Below are positions 55,095 to 64,000 of a stretch of 64,000 nucleotides of DNA, piece by piece. Within the stretch, counting starts at the first letter, position 1, and each line of letters opens with the position of its first letter. The position numbers and the translations under genes were made by a program. The notes under the pieces are model-generated. The model was not told the origin of the DNA. It made no database searches and worked only from the letters and a program-made list of their open reading frames with translations. The stretch is from contig OZ251487.1 in assembly GCA_965242685.1 (NCBI GenBank), positions 930,001 to 994,000 on the forward strand, written 5' to 3'. Source of the DNA: G965215055 sp965242685 (GTDB lineage Bacteria > Pseudomonadota > Gammaproteobacteria > UBA4575).

Positions 55095-56360
55095 TCAAGC
55101 GGCCAGAACTTCCTTCTCTCCTTCCGTCCTGGCAATGATCACTGCTCCGCATGAGTCACTGAACACATTGACGCCGGTACGGCACATGTCAAGTACACGG
55201 TCCACCGCCAGGATCAGCCCGATCCCCTCGGCGGGTAACCCGATAGCGGCAAGAATAATGGCAATGGCAACCAAACTTGCCTTTGGAACACCCGCTACAC
55301 CGATAGATGTCATCAATGCGAGAATAACGATAGTTATCTGCTGTGCAATGGTTAAATCCAAGCCATAAGCCTGCGCAATAAAAATTGCGGCCACACACTC
55401 ATACAAGGCCGTACCATCCATGTTCACCGTTGCCCCCAACGGTAATACAAAGCTTGTTACGCGGTTTGAAACTCCTGCGCGCCTCTCCACACAATCAATC
55501 GTCACCGGCAAGGTTGCGGAAGACGAAGCAGTAGAAAACGCGGTCAGTAAAGCCGGGGCCATTGCCTGATAGTGCTTGACGGGATTCACCCCGCCAACAA
55601 GCCGTAGCAATAGCGGCATGACTATAAAAATGTGAATAGCCAAGGCGATGAGTACTGTAAAGAAGAAAACCAGCAACGGCTTGAAAGCATCGAATCCAGA
55701 AACGACGACAACTTCGGCCAGTAATGCAAACACGCCTATCGGGGCAAACTTCATTACCAATTCGGTAATCAGCATCATGACGTCAAATACGCCTTGCCAA
55801 AACGATTGCAACATCTGACCAACGTCTTTTTTGACCCGAGTAATGAAAAACCCGAACAGCAAACTAAAAAATATGATCCCCAGCATTTGTCCTTCTGCCG
55901 CGGCAGAAATGATATTTACCGGAACCATGCGTAGAAAAACGCCAACTACGTCGGACGTCGATTTGCCTTCCACCTTGGCAGCAACTTCATCGGTATTTTC
56001 GCTTAATCCGAGCATTTCCTTGGCCGGCTCTCCGTCAACAATGCCCGGTTGCGTGATGTTGACCGCGGTGATACCAATCAGGATGGCAAAGGTGCTGGTA
56101 ATCAGGTAATAGCCAATCGTTTTACCACCGAGCCGTCCGAAGGCGTCACTGGCCCCCAATCCACTTACGCCAACGATAATGGACGACATTATCAATGGAA
56201 CGATAATCATCTTCAGCGCATTCAGAAACAACGTGCCGACAAAATCAAAGATTGAGAGCAGTGAAATACCTAAAAAGGCGGTCTCAGGTTGAACCACCCA
56301 CCCGACCAGCACCGCAAGCAGCAATGCAATAAGAATTTGCCAGTAGAGTTTGATTTTCAT
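55095..56360 (-). CDS. Dicarboxylate/amino acid:cation symporter (DAACS family)
   Basis: 421-residue inner-membrane symporter of the GltP/DctA family. It has the serine-rich loop SSSATLPVTIDCV, the helix-7 motif with NMDGT and the C-terminal substrate-binding DRVLDMCRTGVNVFSDSCGA. The helix-8 arginine that favours glutamate/aspartate (R in MCRTGVN) is present, supporting acidic amino acids over neutral ones, but the exact substrate is inference. Confidence 0.92.
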   Translation of the reverse strand: MKIKLYWQILIALLLAVLVGWVVQPETAFLGISLLSIFDFVGTLFLNALKMIIVPLIMSSIIVGVSGLGASDAFGRLGGKTIGYYLITSTFAILIGITAVNITQPGIVDGEPAKEMLGLSENTDEVAAKVEGKSTSDVVGVFLRMVPVNIISAAAEGQMLGIIFFSLLFGFFITRVKKDVGQMLQSFWQGVFDVMMLITELVMKFAPIGVFALLAEVVVVSGFDAFKPLLVFFFTVLIALAIHIFIVMPLLLRLVGGVNPVKHYQAMAPALLTAFSTASSSATLPVTIDCVERRAGVSNRVTSFVLPLGATVNMDGTALYECVAAIFIAQAYGLDLTIAQQITIVILALMTSIGVAGVPKASLVAIAIILAAIGLPAEGIGLILAVDRVLDMCRTGVNVFSDSCGAVIIARTEGEKEVLAA

Positions 56361-56421
56361 GGACAGTAATTATACTGTAAATATCGAGACAAGACTAATC
56401 AACGTTACACCAAGCAAAAAG

Positions 56422-58332
56422 CTACAGATTACTTTCAAATACTTGTATATCGGCGCTATCCTTGATCGCCGTGACGACGGCATTAAATTCCCTATATCCA
56501 TAGTTTATTTGTCGGGATAGCTGAAACGCTTCTTCATCATCAAACTGCTCGGTGCCATCTATCACTTCCTGCAATTCTATTAATGCAAAACTCCCGTCAA
56601 ACAGTGCCACACCGCCCACTTCGGGGCGACCTGCCCCCGCAGGACGAGGCAACCTAAAAGCACGTTCGATAATCATATCAGGCACGCCGTCATCATCGCG
56701 CCGCAACACGCCACTGACCACTGGTTCAAGTGAATAGGTTGCAGACAAGCTTTGCAACGACGCACCAGCCTCCATCTGTGCAAGTACTTCCTGTCCCTTG
56801 GCGGCAGCTTGTTCCGCCGCCTTGCGGATGGAAAGTACACCTTTAATTTCTTCACTGACCTCATCCAGTGTTTTTTGTTCGGACGGCTTATGTTCAAGTA
56901 CTCTGAAAACAATAACGTGACTCTCCGCAACTTCAATCAAGTCACTATTCAGTCCCGTGCCCAGAATATCATCAGAAAACACCAAGGTCCTCACTTTCGG
57001 ATAGGCAAATATTTCGATGTTGTCATTAGGTGCCAGCCAACCAGTTTGTTGAATCTTCAGATCAAGGCTTGTCGCCGCTTCCTGCAAGTTATCAGGCTGC
57101 TCAGCAACCAGATTGGCTAGTTCGTCCGTAATCTCAATGAAATGCTGCCGGGCCAACTGAGCCTTGCGTTCATTGACAATCTGCTCTCTTACCTCTTCAA
57201 AAGGCCTTTGCTCGGCCGCTTTTATTTCAATCAGCTGTAGTATTTGAACGCCCTGCCCGGTGCGAACGGGCTCACTATACTCGCCAACACTGAGCCTAAA
57301 CAAGGCATCTTCCAAATCCATATCGGCAAAATCGCCCACAGCGATGAAGCCAATATCTCCACCCTTTTCCGCCGATAGACTGTCCTCGGAATACTGCATG
57401 GCCAAATCAGAAAATGAAGCACCTTCTTTTAATTGTTTAATAAGACCACTTGCCCTGTCTATGGCGTCATCCCATTCCATGGCACCTGCCGCAACCCCAT
57501 CGGGCACCTTAAGTAAAATATGCCGCGTCTTGCGTAACTCGGCAGTCATATAACGTTCCGGCTGTGACTCAAAAATGGTGCGCGCGTCCTTCACAGCAAC
57601 TTGAGTCTTATCCTGCAACGCCTCCTCTTCAATTTCGATGTAAGCAAGTCTTACCTGTTCGGGAATACGATACAGCCGTTGATTTTCCTGATAGTAATTA
57701 CCGACTTCCTCTGCGGAAACAGATACTGTATCAGGTGCTACGCCAACCACCGCATATTCAAGGTGTCTGGATTGTCCAGAAAGCCTTTGAAAATGCTGCA
57801 AATCCTTTTTGAGGGTAAATGCAGACATCACCATTGCAGCTTCAAACTGTTTCAATTTTTCTTCTGCGCGAAGCTCCGTTTCAAATCGGGCCTTGCTATA
57901 ACGCTGAACCTGCAACAGACGTTCATACAAACCTGGATCAAATTTCCCATCTTCTTGAAACTGCGGTACCTGTTGAATAATTTTGCGCAGACGAGAATCA
58001 CTGATCTGAAACCCAGCATCATTCACTTCTTGGCTCAACAATTCAGTATTCAGCATGATATCAAGGACTTCTGTCTTGATAATGCCCTCGTTAGGGTAAA
58101 GCAGGGTATAGTTGTCACCTAAGGCGGACCGTTGCCTTTGTTTATGCCATTGCAATTGGTTATTAAATTCGGGCAGCAGGATTTTGCTGCCGTTGACATC
58201 TGCCACGGCCACCGCCGTGGTGCCGCTGCCGAAGTACTCCTGAATACCCCATAACGCAAAAGAAAGCACCAACAAGCCGATAATAATGTAGGCAACAAGA
58301 CTGCTTGCTTTATCTCGAATTTCAATAAGCAT
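56422..58332 (-). CDS. ppiD: Peptidyl-prolyl cis-trans isomerase PpiD
   Basis: Inner-membrane-anchored periplasmic folding factor. One N-terminal transmembrane helix (about 12-30, VAYIIIGLLVLSFALWGI), a SurA-like N domain (about 36-200), a parvulin PPIC domain (about 265-360, KTRHILLKVPDG ... EKGGDIGFIAVGDF) and a C-terminal domain. 636 residues, close to E. coli PpiD (623). Next to hupB and lon, as in E. coli. Confidence 0.93.
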   Translation of the reverse strand: MLIEIRDKASSLVAYIIIGLLVLSFALWGIQEYFGSGTTAVAVADVNGSKILLPEFNNQLQWHKQRQRSALGDNYTLLYPNEGIIKTEVLDIMLNTELLSQEVNDAGFQISDSRLRKIIQQVPQFQEDGKFDPGLYERLLQVQRYSKARFETELRAEEKLKQFEAAMVMSAFTLKKDLQHFQRLSGQSRHLEYAVVGVAPDTVSVSAEEVGNYYQENQRLYRIPEQVRLAYIEIEEEALQDKTQVAVKDARTIFESQPERYMTAELRKTRHILLKVPDGVAAGAMEWDDAIDRASGLIKQLKEGASFSDLAMQYSEDSLSAEKGGDIGFIAVGDFADMDLEDALFRLSVGEYSEPVRTGQGVQILQLIEIKAAEQRPFEEVREQIVNERKAQLARQHFIEITDELANLVAEQPDNLQEAATSLDLKIQQTGWLAPNDNIEIFAYPKVRTLVFSDDILGTGLNSDLIEVAESHVIVFRVLEHKPSEQKTLDEVSEEIKGVLSIRKAAEQAAAKGQEVLAQMEAGASLQSLSATYSLEPVVSGVLRRDDDGVPDMIIERAFRLPRPAGAGRPEVGGVALFDGSFALIELQEVIDGTEQFDDEEAFQLSRQINYGYREFNAVVTAIKDSADIQVFESNL

Positions 58333-58439
58333 GATTTTTTACACGCACATTACAAACAGGCACGCCCATAGTTTGTAAGTGATACATATTACAGCGAACC
58401 AAGTATGAACTACTTGTGCTTCAAGTACCAACAGGTGAA

Positions 58440-58516
58440 TGGCGGAGTGGACGGGACTCGAACCCGCGACCCCCGGCGTGACAGGCCGGTATTCTAACCA
58501 ACTGAACTACCACTCC
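58440..58516 (-). tRNA. tRNA-Asp (anticodon GTC)
   Basis: 77-base cloverleaf with encoded CCA; acceptor GGAGTGG/CCACTCC and the anticodon loop CTGTCAC on a CGGC-type stem. Six bases from tRNA-Val; probably part of one transcript with hupB. Confidence 0.95.
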
Positions 58517-58522
58517 TTTAGT

Positions 58523-58598
58523 TGGTGGGTGCTGAGGGATTCGAACCCCCGACATCCGCCTTGTAAGGGCGACGCTCTACCAGCTGAGCTAAGCACCC
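58523..58598 (-). tRNA. tRNA-Val (anticodon TAC)
   Basis: 76-base cloverleaf with encoded CCA; acceptor GGGTGCT/AGCACCC, anticodon loop CTTACAA. It follows the hupB stop by 12 bases, so the three genes are likely cotranscribed. Confidence 0.95.
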
Positions 58599-58610
58599 TC
58601 AAAAGGCGCA

Positions 58611-58883
58611 CTAGTTTACGGCATCTTTCAAGCTTTTTCCGGCTTTGAAGCTCGGCATTTTTGATGCTTTGATTTTTATGGTTTCACCTGTCCTCGGGTT
58701 GCGACCCATGCGCGCACCTCGCTTCTTTACTTGAAAGGTTCCAAATCCAACCAGCGAGACAGAATCGCCACGCTGCAAAGCCTTTGAAATTGAGCCAGTC
58801 ATAGCATCTACGGCACGTGCACTATCTGCCTTGGAAAGACCTGCCTCGTTAGCAACAGCATCAATAAGTTCACTTTTATTCAT
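58611..58883 (-). CDS. hupB: DNA-binding protein HU-beta
   Basis: 90-residue nucleoid protein that bends DNA. It starts MNKSELIDAVANEAGLSKAD, has the beta-arm GRNPRTGETIKIKAS with the intercalating proline and ends AGKSLKDAVN. Between lon and tRNA-Val, the ancestral position; the 220-base gap to lon shows no further gene. Confidence 0.97.
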   Translation of the reverse strand: MNKSELIDAVANEAGLSKADSARAVDAMTGSISKALQRGDSVSLVGFGTFQVKKRGARMGRNPRTGETIKIKASKMPSFKAGKSLKDAVN

Positions 58884-59103
58884 TTATGGATAAGCTCCTA
58901 TTGTGGTGGTTGATATTCTTCTAGATATCCACATAATTTATTTAAAGAAAAGAGAAAGGAAAGGCGTATTAAAGTCATACCTGGCATTGATTAATCCAGT
59001 ACAGATGAAAGAAAAATCATCTCCAGCTTGATCATTACAAAATTGAACCATCAACGTTATACCAAGCAAGTGTTTCAAAAACAAGTCAAAAAATTTAAGA
59101 GGT

Positions 59104-61536
59104 TTAATGTGCTTGCACTGGCTTGTTTTTTTGGGAAGATCGACTGCTTTTACCCTGATCGGCATCGACGACATCCAAAGGTTCTAGCATTTTAACTAAA
59201 GCCAGTTGCAATACTTCGTCAATCCATTGAACCAGCATAATATCAATCTTTTGTTTAATATTTCTGGGAATTTCAATTAAGTCTTTTTCGTTCTCCCGGG
59301 GTATCAATACCGTCTTGATTCCCCCTCGGTGAGCGGCCAAGAGCTTTTCTTTCAAACCACCTATAGGTAAAACTTCACCACGAAGGGTAATTTCTCCAGT
59401 CATCGCCACGTCTGCCCGAACAGGTATTTTCGTGAGTGCAGACACTATTGCCGTAGTCATACCGACACCAGCACTGGGGCCGTCTTTTTTCACGGCCCCT
59501 TCAGGTACGTGAATATGTATATCCGATTTTTCATAAAAATCCGTGTCAATTCCCAAAATGGATGCACGACTGCGCACAACGGTATGTGCAACCTGTATCG
59601 ATTCCTGCATGACGTCTTCCAGCTGACCAGTACGACTGGTCTTGCCTTTTCCGGGTACTACAACTGCCTCAATCGTAAGCAATTCACCGCCCGCTTCGGT
59701 CCAAGCCAAACCTGTAACTTGTCCAATTTGGTCACTTTCCTCGGCCAAACCATAGCGAAACCGTTTCACACCAAGATATTTTTGTAATATCCCCGGTGTG
59801 ATAGTGATTCCTTCCTTACGCTTGCCAAGCACAAACGACCTCACTACTTTACGGCATATCTTTGAAATTTCCCGCTCGAGATTACGTACTCCCGCCTCGC
59901 GAGTATAAAAACGAATGATATCGAGAACGGCCTTTTCCCTGATATGAATTTCACCCTCTTTCAAACCGTTTGCCTTAAGCTGCTTGGGTACCAGATAGCG
60001 CGTTGCAATGTTCTTTTTTTCATCTTCCGTATAACCGGGAAGCCGAATGACCTCCATGCGATCCAGTAAAGGCCCCGGAATATTCAAACTATTCGCAGTT
60101 GCCACAAACATGACATCGGATAAGTCAAAATCGACCTCCATGTAATGATCCGCAAAGGTATGATTTTGTTCCGGATCAAGCACTTCCAGCATTGCTGAAG
60201 CAGGGTCACCACGAAAATCCATTGCCATCTTGTCAATCTCATCAAGTAAAAAAAGTGGATTACGTACATTGATCTTAGACAAACTCTGAATAATTTTGCC
60301 CGGCAACGAACCGATATAGGTACGTCGGTGTCCTCGAATCTCGGCTTCATCACGAACCCCTCCCAAGGACATGCGCGTAAACTTTCTATTAGTGGCTCTC
60401 GCAATTGATTTTCCGATTGATGTCTTGCCCACACCCGGCGGGCCGACCAAACATAAAATAGGCCCCTTGGATTTTTGTACACGCTGTTGCACGGCCAGAT
60501 ACTCAATGATGCGCTCTTTTACTTTCTCCAAACCATAATGATCTTTTTCTAAAATTCCTTCGGCGGCATTCAAGTCCTTGCGAACTTTAGATTTTTTTCT
60601 CCAGGGCACGCCAACCAACCAATCAATATAATTACGTACCACCGTTGCTTCCGCCGACATTGGAGACATCATTTTGAGCTTATTGAGTTCCGTATCGGCT
60701 TTCTTCTTGGCTTCCTTGGACATACCAACTTTCGCGACTTTTTCAGCAAGCTCATTTATTTCATTTGGTGACTCCTCGCTACCACCCAATTCTTTTTGAA
60801 TGGCCTTCATCTGCTCATTCAAGTAGTATTCACGCTGCGACTTTTCCATTTGCCGTTTGACGCGGCCACGAATTCGCTTCTCTATCTGCAATACGTCAAG
60901 CTCGCCTTCAATCAAGCCTACGAGATGCTCAAACCTTTCCCGCACCTCTCCGATTTCAAGCACGCTCTGTTTTTCATCAAGCTTCAATGACATGTGCGCG
61001 GCAATGGTATCCGCAAGACGAGTAGGCTCATCAATACCTGCCAATGAAGTTAAAACTTCAGGCGGAACTTTTTTATTGAGCTTCACATATTGCTCGAATA
61101 GGCTCATAGCGGAGCGGGCCAAAACTTCCAGTTTCTTTTCATCATCATCCTGATCAGCCGACTCAAACAATGAGATCTGTGCACTGAAAAACTCTTTGTC
61201 CTCCAGATAACGCAACACCTTTGCGCGTTGCACGCCCTCAACCAATACCTTGATTGTGCCATCGGGCAATTTTAGTAATTGCAAAACCGTCGATAATGTA
61301 CCCACTTGATAAATGTCATTTACATCAGGATCATCAATTTCGGCGCTTTTCTGTGCCACCAGTAAAATCTGCTTGAGACCCGCCATGGCAGTATCCAGGG
61401 CCTTAATCGACTTTTCTCTACCTACAAACAGAGGGACTACCATGTGTGGATAAACCACCACGTCACGCAACGGCAAAACAGGCACGGCCTGTACAGGCTC
61501 ATCGGTAATTGTTGTAGGTATCTGCTTCTCCGCCAT
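59104..61536 (-). CDS. lon: ATP-dependent protease Lon
   Basis: AAA+ serine protease that removes damaged and short-lived regulatory proteins. 810 residues: N-terminal substrate domain (about 15-210), Walker A GPPGVGKTSIGKS near residue 365, and the Ser-Lys dyad site KDGPSAGVGM and LPIGGLKEKLLAAHR in the C-terminal protease domain. A sigma-32-like promoter lies upstream. Confidence 0.97.
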   Translation of the reverse strand: MAEKQIPTTITDEPVQAVPVLPLRDVVVYPHMVVPLFVGREKSIKALDTAMAGLKQILLVAQKSAEIDDPDVNDIYQVGTLSTVLQLLKLPDGTIKVLVEGVQRAKVLRYLEDKEFFSAQISLFESADQDDDEKKLEVLARSAMSLFEQYVKLNKKVPPEVLTSLAGIDEPTRLADTIAAHMSLKLDEKQSVLEIGEVRERFEHLVGLIEGELDVLQIEKRIRGRVKRQMEKSQREYYLNEQMKAIQKELGGSEESPNEINELAEKVAKVGMSKEAKKKADTELNKLKMMSPMSAEATVVRNYIDWLVGVPWRKKSKVRKDLNAAEGILEKDHYGLEKVKERIIEYLAVQQRVQKSKGPILCLVGPPGVGKTSIGKSIARATNRKFTRMSLGGVRDEAEIRGHRRTYIGSLPGKIIQSLSKINVRNPLFLLDEIDKMAMDFRGDPASAMLEVLDPEQNHTFADHYMEVDFDLSDVMFVATANSLNIPGPLLDRMEVIRLPGYTEDEKKNIATRYLVPKQLKANGLKEGEIHIREKAVLDIIRFYTREAGVRNLEREISKICRKVVRSFVLGKRKEGITITPGILQKYLGVKRFRYGLAEESDQIGQVTGLAWTEAGGELLTIEAVVVPGKGKTSRTGQLEDVMQESIQVAHTVVRSRASILGIDTDFYEKSDIHIHVPEGAVKKDGPSAGVGMTTAIVSALTKIPVRADVAMTGEITLRGEVLPIGGLKEKLLAAHRGGIKTVLIPRENEKDLIEIPRNIKQKIDIMLVQWIDEVLQLALVKMLEPLDVVDADQGKSSRSSQKNKPVQAH

Positions 61537-61608
61537 AAATTCACCCCTTACATAAATCAGGGTAATAATTAGCCGTCACGGCCCCGTATCTAATACTCTC
61601 ACACATTA

Positions 61609-61637
61609 AAATGAGGGTACTCATATGCAAATGCAAG
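61609..61637 (-). promoter_or_regulatory. Sigma-32-type promoter for lon
   Basis: On the minus strand CTTGCAT (61631-61637), 13 bases, then CCCTCATTT (61609-61617), similar to the sigma-32 consensus. It lies about 75 bases upstream of the lon start; E. coli lon is also heat-shock controlled. Confidence 0.5.
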
Positions 61638-61704
61638 CCCTTTTGAGTAGACAAAAATGCAACCAGATACCGATGAGAACAGAGCGGCTTATCCGCAAAC
61701 GACC

Positions 61705-62985
61705 CTAATCATCTGAAGCTACTTTTTCGTACTCCGAGCCTTCATAAATCAGAAAAGGATTTGAATCATCGAGAATGGCTGATTCATCAACAACTACCTT
61801 ACTGATACTGTCTCGTTGTGAAGGCAGATCGTACATGGTATCCAACAACACGTTCTCCAGTATGGTACGTAACCCCCTCGCACCAGTTTTGCGGTCCATT
61901 GCCTTACGGGCAACCGCATAAAGGGCCTTTTCACGGAATTCTATTTCCACACCTTCCATATCAAACAAGCGTTGATACTGTTTGACAATTGCATTCTTCG
62001 GCTCGATAAGAATCTGCACCAGCGCTTCTTCATCAAGCTCTCCCAGCGTTGCAATGACGGGCAGACGCCCTACAAACTCGGGAATAAGGCCGTATTTGAT
62101 TAAATCTTCAGGTTCTATGTAATGCAAAGCCTTGCCTATCCTGAAAGGGCTGTCTTCGCTACGCAGTTCCGCAGAAAACCCGATACCGCTTTTTTCCGTT
62201 CGGTCCAAGATCACCTTGTCAAGTCCAGCAAATGCCCCACCACAAATAAATAGAATATTACTGGTATCCACTTGCAAAAACTCCTGTTGCGGGTGCTTGC
62301 GCCCACCCTGCGGAGGAACGGATGCAATAGTCCCCTCGGTCAACTTCAATAATGCCTGCTGTACGCCTTCACCAGAAACATCTCGAGTAATGGAAGGATT
62401 ATCCAGCTTGCGGGAAATTTTATCTATTTCATCAATATACACGATTCCTGTTTGTGCCTTGTCAACGTCGTAATCACATTTTTGCAGTAATTTCTGAATA
62501 ATATTTTCAACGTCTTCACCGACGTAACCCGCCTCGGTCAAAGTCGTCGCATCCGCAATCGTAAACGGGACGTTCAGCAATCGCGCGAGCGTTTCCGCTA
62601 ATAGCGTTTTACCTGATCCGGTAGGGCCAATTAAAAGAATATTACTCTTTGCGAGTTCGGCAGTATTTTTCCCGGCATTGCCTGCATCCATACGCTTGTA
62701 ATGGTTATAGACTGCGACGGACAAGACTTTCTTGGCGCGCTCCTGACCGATTACATATTCATCAAGAATAGCGTTAATTTCCGCAGGCGTGGGGAGTTTT
62801 GTACTTTCTCCGGGGGTATGCACCTCTTCGCACATGATGTCGTTACACAGTTCAACGCATTCATCACAAATAAATACAGACGGGCCCGCAATAAGTTTAC
62901 GTACCTCATGCTGGCTTTTGCCGCAAAAGGAACAATACAGAAGCTTATTGCCATCCTGGCCCTTTGTTGTATCTCCGTTACTCAT
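61705..62985 (-). CDS. clpX: ATP-dependent protease ATP-binding subunit ClpX
   Basis: AAA+ unfoldase that feeds substrates to ClpP. N-terminal zinc domain with four cysteines (CSFCGKSQ, CDECVELC), Walker A GPTGSGKTLLAETLA, Walker B IVYIDEIDKI and the pore-loop GYVGEDVE. 426 residues. 208 bases separate it from clpP, holding no convincing gene. Confidence 0.97.
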   Translation of the reverse strand: MSNGDTTKGQDGNKLLYCSFCGKSQHEVRKLIAGPSVFICDECVELCNDIMCEEVHTPGESTKLPTPAEINAILDEYVIGQERAKKVLSVAVYNHYKRMDAGNAGKNTAELAKSNILLIGPTGSGKTLLAETLARLLNVPFTIADATTLTEAGYVGEDVENIIQKLLQKCDYDVDKAQTGIVYIDEIDKISRKLDNPSITRDVSGEGVQQALLKLTEGTIASVPPQGGRKHPQQEFLQVDTSNILFICGGAFAGLDKVILDRTEKSGIGFSAELRSEDSPFRIGKALHYIEPEDLIKYGLIPEFVGRLPVIATLGELDEEALVQILIEPKNAIVKQYQRLFDMEGVEIEFREKALYAVARKAMDRKTGARGLRTILENVLLDTMYDLPSQRDSISKVVVDESAILDDSNPFLIYEGSEYEKVASDD

Positions 62986-63193
62986 GCTGAATCAACCAAA
63001 TACTCGAAAAATACTCAAGGTACCGACATTACGGGCGAAGTTTCAAGTGGAGATAAATCCAAATACAATTCGTCGAAATTGATATTCATTACTACACTAG
63101 TATACGCCTATTTACAATTTTGTGCAGTATACGGCTCAACAATCAATATTTGTGGCGACAGGGTGCCTGCTCCTTAGTCTTATGCAATGACCT

Positions 63194-63841
63194 TTATTCA
63201 GTCAGAGAGTTTTGCTGGCGTTTATCCAACACCTCATCAATCAAACCATACTCCTTGGCTTCCATACCATTTAGAAAGTGGTCACGTTCCGTATCCCGGG
63301 CAATCCTCTCAATTGACTGCCCGGTATGTTTCGCCAGTACGGTATTCAACTCTTCCCGAAGTTTCAAAATTTCTCTGGCATGAATATCGATATCAGACGC
63401 CTGTCCCTGAAACCCACCCATAGGCTGATGAATCATAATCCGCGAATGCGGCAGTGCATAGCGCTTATTTTCTGCGCCCCCCGCCAGCAACAAAGCTCCC
63501 ATGCTTGCAGCCTGTCCGACGCACAAGGTACTGACATCGGTGCTGGTAAATTGCATGGTGTCATAAACAGCCATTCCAGCGGTTACGGATCCACCCGGGG
63601 AGTTGATATAAATGGAAACGTCCTTGTCGGGATTTTCAGACTCCAGAAACAATAACTGGGCAACCACCAAGTTAGCCATCTGGTCTTCTATAGGCCCTAC
63701 GATAAAAATGACTCGTTCTTTCAGTAAACGCGAATAAATGTCATACGCACGTTCCCCGCGAGCAGATTGCTCAATTACCATGGGAACCAAATTCAATGCT
63801 CGTGTATTCAATGCACCAAGGCTCGGATTCATATTTGCCAT
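63194..63841 (-). CDS. clpP: ATP-dependent protease proteolytic subunit ClpP
   Basis: Serine protease forming the ClpP tetradecamer that degrades proteins delivered by ClpX. Catalytic Ser in GQAASMGALLLAGG, His in SRIMIHQPMGG and Asp further on (ARDTERDHF); substrate-entry loop INSPGGSVTAGM. 215 residues. Follows tig by 30 bases. Confidence 0.97.
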   Translation of the reverse strand: MANMNPSLGALNTRALNLVPMVIEQSARGERAYDIYSRLLKERVIFIVGPIEDQMANLVVAQLLFLESENPDKDVSIYINSPGGSVTAGMAVYDTMQFTSTDVSTLCVGQAASMGALLLAGGAENKRYALPHSRIMIHQPMGGFQGQASDIDIHAREILKLREELNTVLAKHTGQSIERIARDTERDHFLNGMEAKEYGLIDEVLDKRQQNSLTE

Positions 63842-63871
63842 AATAACCGTCTTGTCAGCAAAGTTTAAAGA

Positions 63872-64000
63872 TTACCGGCTCATAAACTCATGAAACGTGA
63901 ATGATCTGGATGTTTGCCTGGACCGTTCAAGCACCCACTCCACAACCTGATCTTCCATAACAAGCGATTCGACAGTCGCCATAGCCTGACGGTTATCATG
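63872..64000 (-). CDS. tig: Trigger factor, C-terminal fragment (5' part outside window)
   Basis: The last 42 residues (ending VEWVLERSRQTSRSFTFHEF then MSR) match the C-terminal arm of trigger factor, the ribosome-bound chaperone. The position directly before clpP and clpX supports the call. Only the C-terminal tail is in the window. Confidence 0.88.
   Translation of the reverse strand, partial: HDNRQAMATVESLVMEDQVVEWVLERSRQTSRSFTFHEFMSR

Noticed and set aside
54923..55135. 70-residue minus-strand open frame between fabI and the symporter gene
   Set aside because: Overlaps the symporter 3' end and lacks a ribosome-binding site; the sequence suggests no family. A decayed remnant cannot be ruled out.
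57601..58122. 173-residue plus-strand open frame
   Set aside because: Antisense to the conserved N-terminal region of PpiD; shadow.
58938..59174. 78-residue minus-strand open frame at the lon 3' end
   Set aside because: Overlaps the lon C terminus in another frame and has no start signal.
62701..63177. 158-residue plus-strand open frame across the clpX start
   Set aside because: Antisense to the zinc domain of ClpX and lacks a ribosome-binding site; hydrophobic patch is by chance.
62986..63193. Possible promoter (TATACT) between clpP and clpX
   Set aside because: The -10-like boxes have no acceptable -35 partner, so I could not support it as a feature.

Overview
The window is a dense, single-chromosome housekeeping segment of a gammaproteobacterium of moderate GC. 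The evidence is the gene order, which keeps the ancestral gammaproteobacterial run dnaK-dnaJ-dapB-carA-carB-greA-rlmE-ftsH-glmM-tpiA-secG-tRNA-Leu-nuoA to nuoN-tRNA-fMet-rimP-nusA-infB, together with rnhA-dnaQ, smpB/ratA/rnfH/bamE and tig-clpP-clpX-lon-hupB-ppiD. A complete 14-subunit nuo operon, an hrcA gene next to grpE and sigma-32-type promoters fit a non-enteric lineage (Legionellales/Thiotrichales/Xanthomonadales-like arrangements); I cannot name the species from sequence alone.

Layout. 1-1245: 5'-complete, 3'-truncated DNA methyltransferase carrying the beginning of a T5orf172/GIY-YIG-like domain, directly behind infB where rbfA is normally found. 1267-6221: infB, nusA, rimP with a promoter and two tandem terminator hairpins in its leader, and an initiator tRNA. 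6307-20812: nuoN back to nuoA. 20999-21951: tRNA-Leu, a 32-residue membrane miniprotein on the plus strand, secG. 21992-31918: tpiA, glmM, ftsH, rlmE, greA, carB, carA; folP and yhbY, usual members of this block, are missing. 32094-38263: dapB, dnaJ, dnaK, grpE, hrcA. 38378-44099: nadK, recN, bamE (plus), rnfH, ratA, a sodium-dependent transporter (minus), smpB (plus). 44176-45636: a DUF6765-type protein and a small lipoprotein, the most accessory-looking part. 45721-47661: dnaQ, rnhA, a methyltransferase. 47783-53997: a four-gene oligopeptide ABC transporter operon. 54144-58332: fabI, a dicarboxylate/amino-acid:cation symporter, ppiD. 58440-64000: tRNA-Asp, tRNA-Val, hupB, lon, clpX, clpP and the 3' end of tig.

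How it works together. The window joins respiration (complex I), protein quality control (DnaK/DnaJ/GrpE, FtsH, Lon, ClpXP, PpiD, Tig, SmpB), translation initiation and transcription elongation (IF2, NusA, RimP, GreA), carbamoyl phosphate and lysine/cell-wall precursor synthesis, and uptake of peptides and amino acids. Heat-shock control is visible as sigma-32-like promoters before dnaK and lon, while no CIRCE operator is visible although hrcA is present.

Most of the window is ordinary. The parts worth a second look are the methyltransferase-T5orf172 fusion at the left edge and its insertion point, the rimP leader, the 32-residue miniprotein, the missing folP, the paired palindromes before carA, the structured dnaK leader, the doubly anchored substrate-binding protein and the DUF6765 protein with an internal duplication. 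No CRISPR array, phage, insertion sequence or rRNA was seen.
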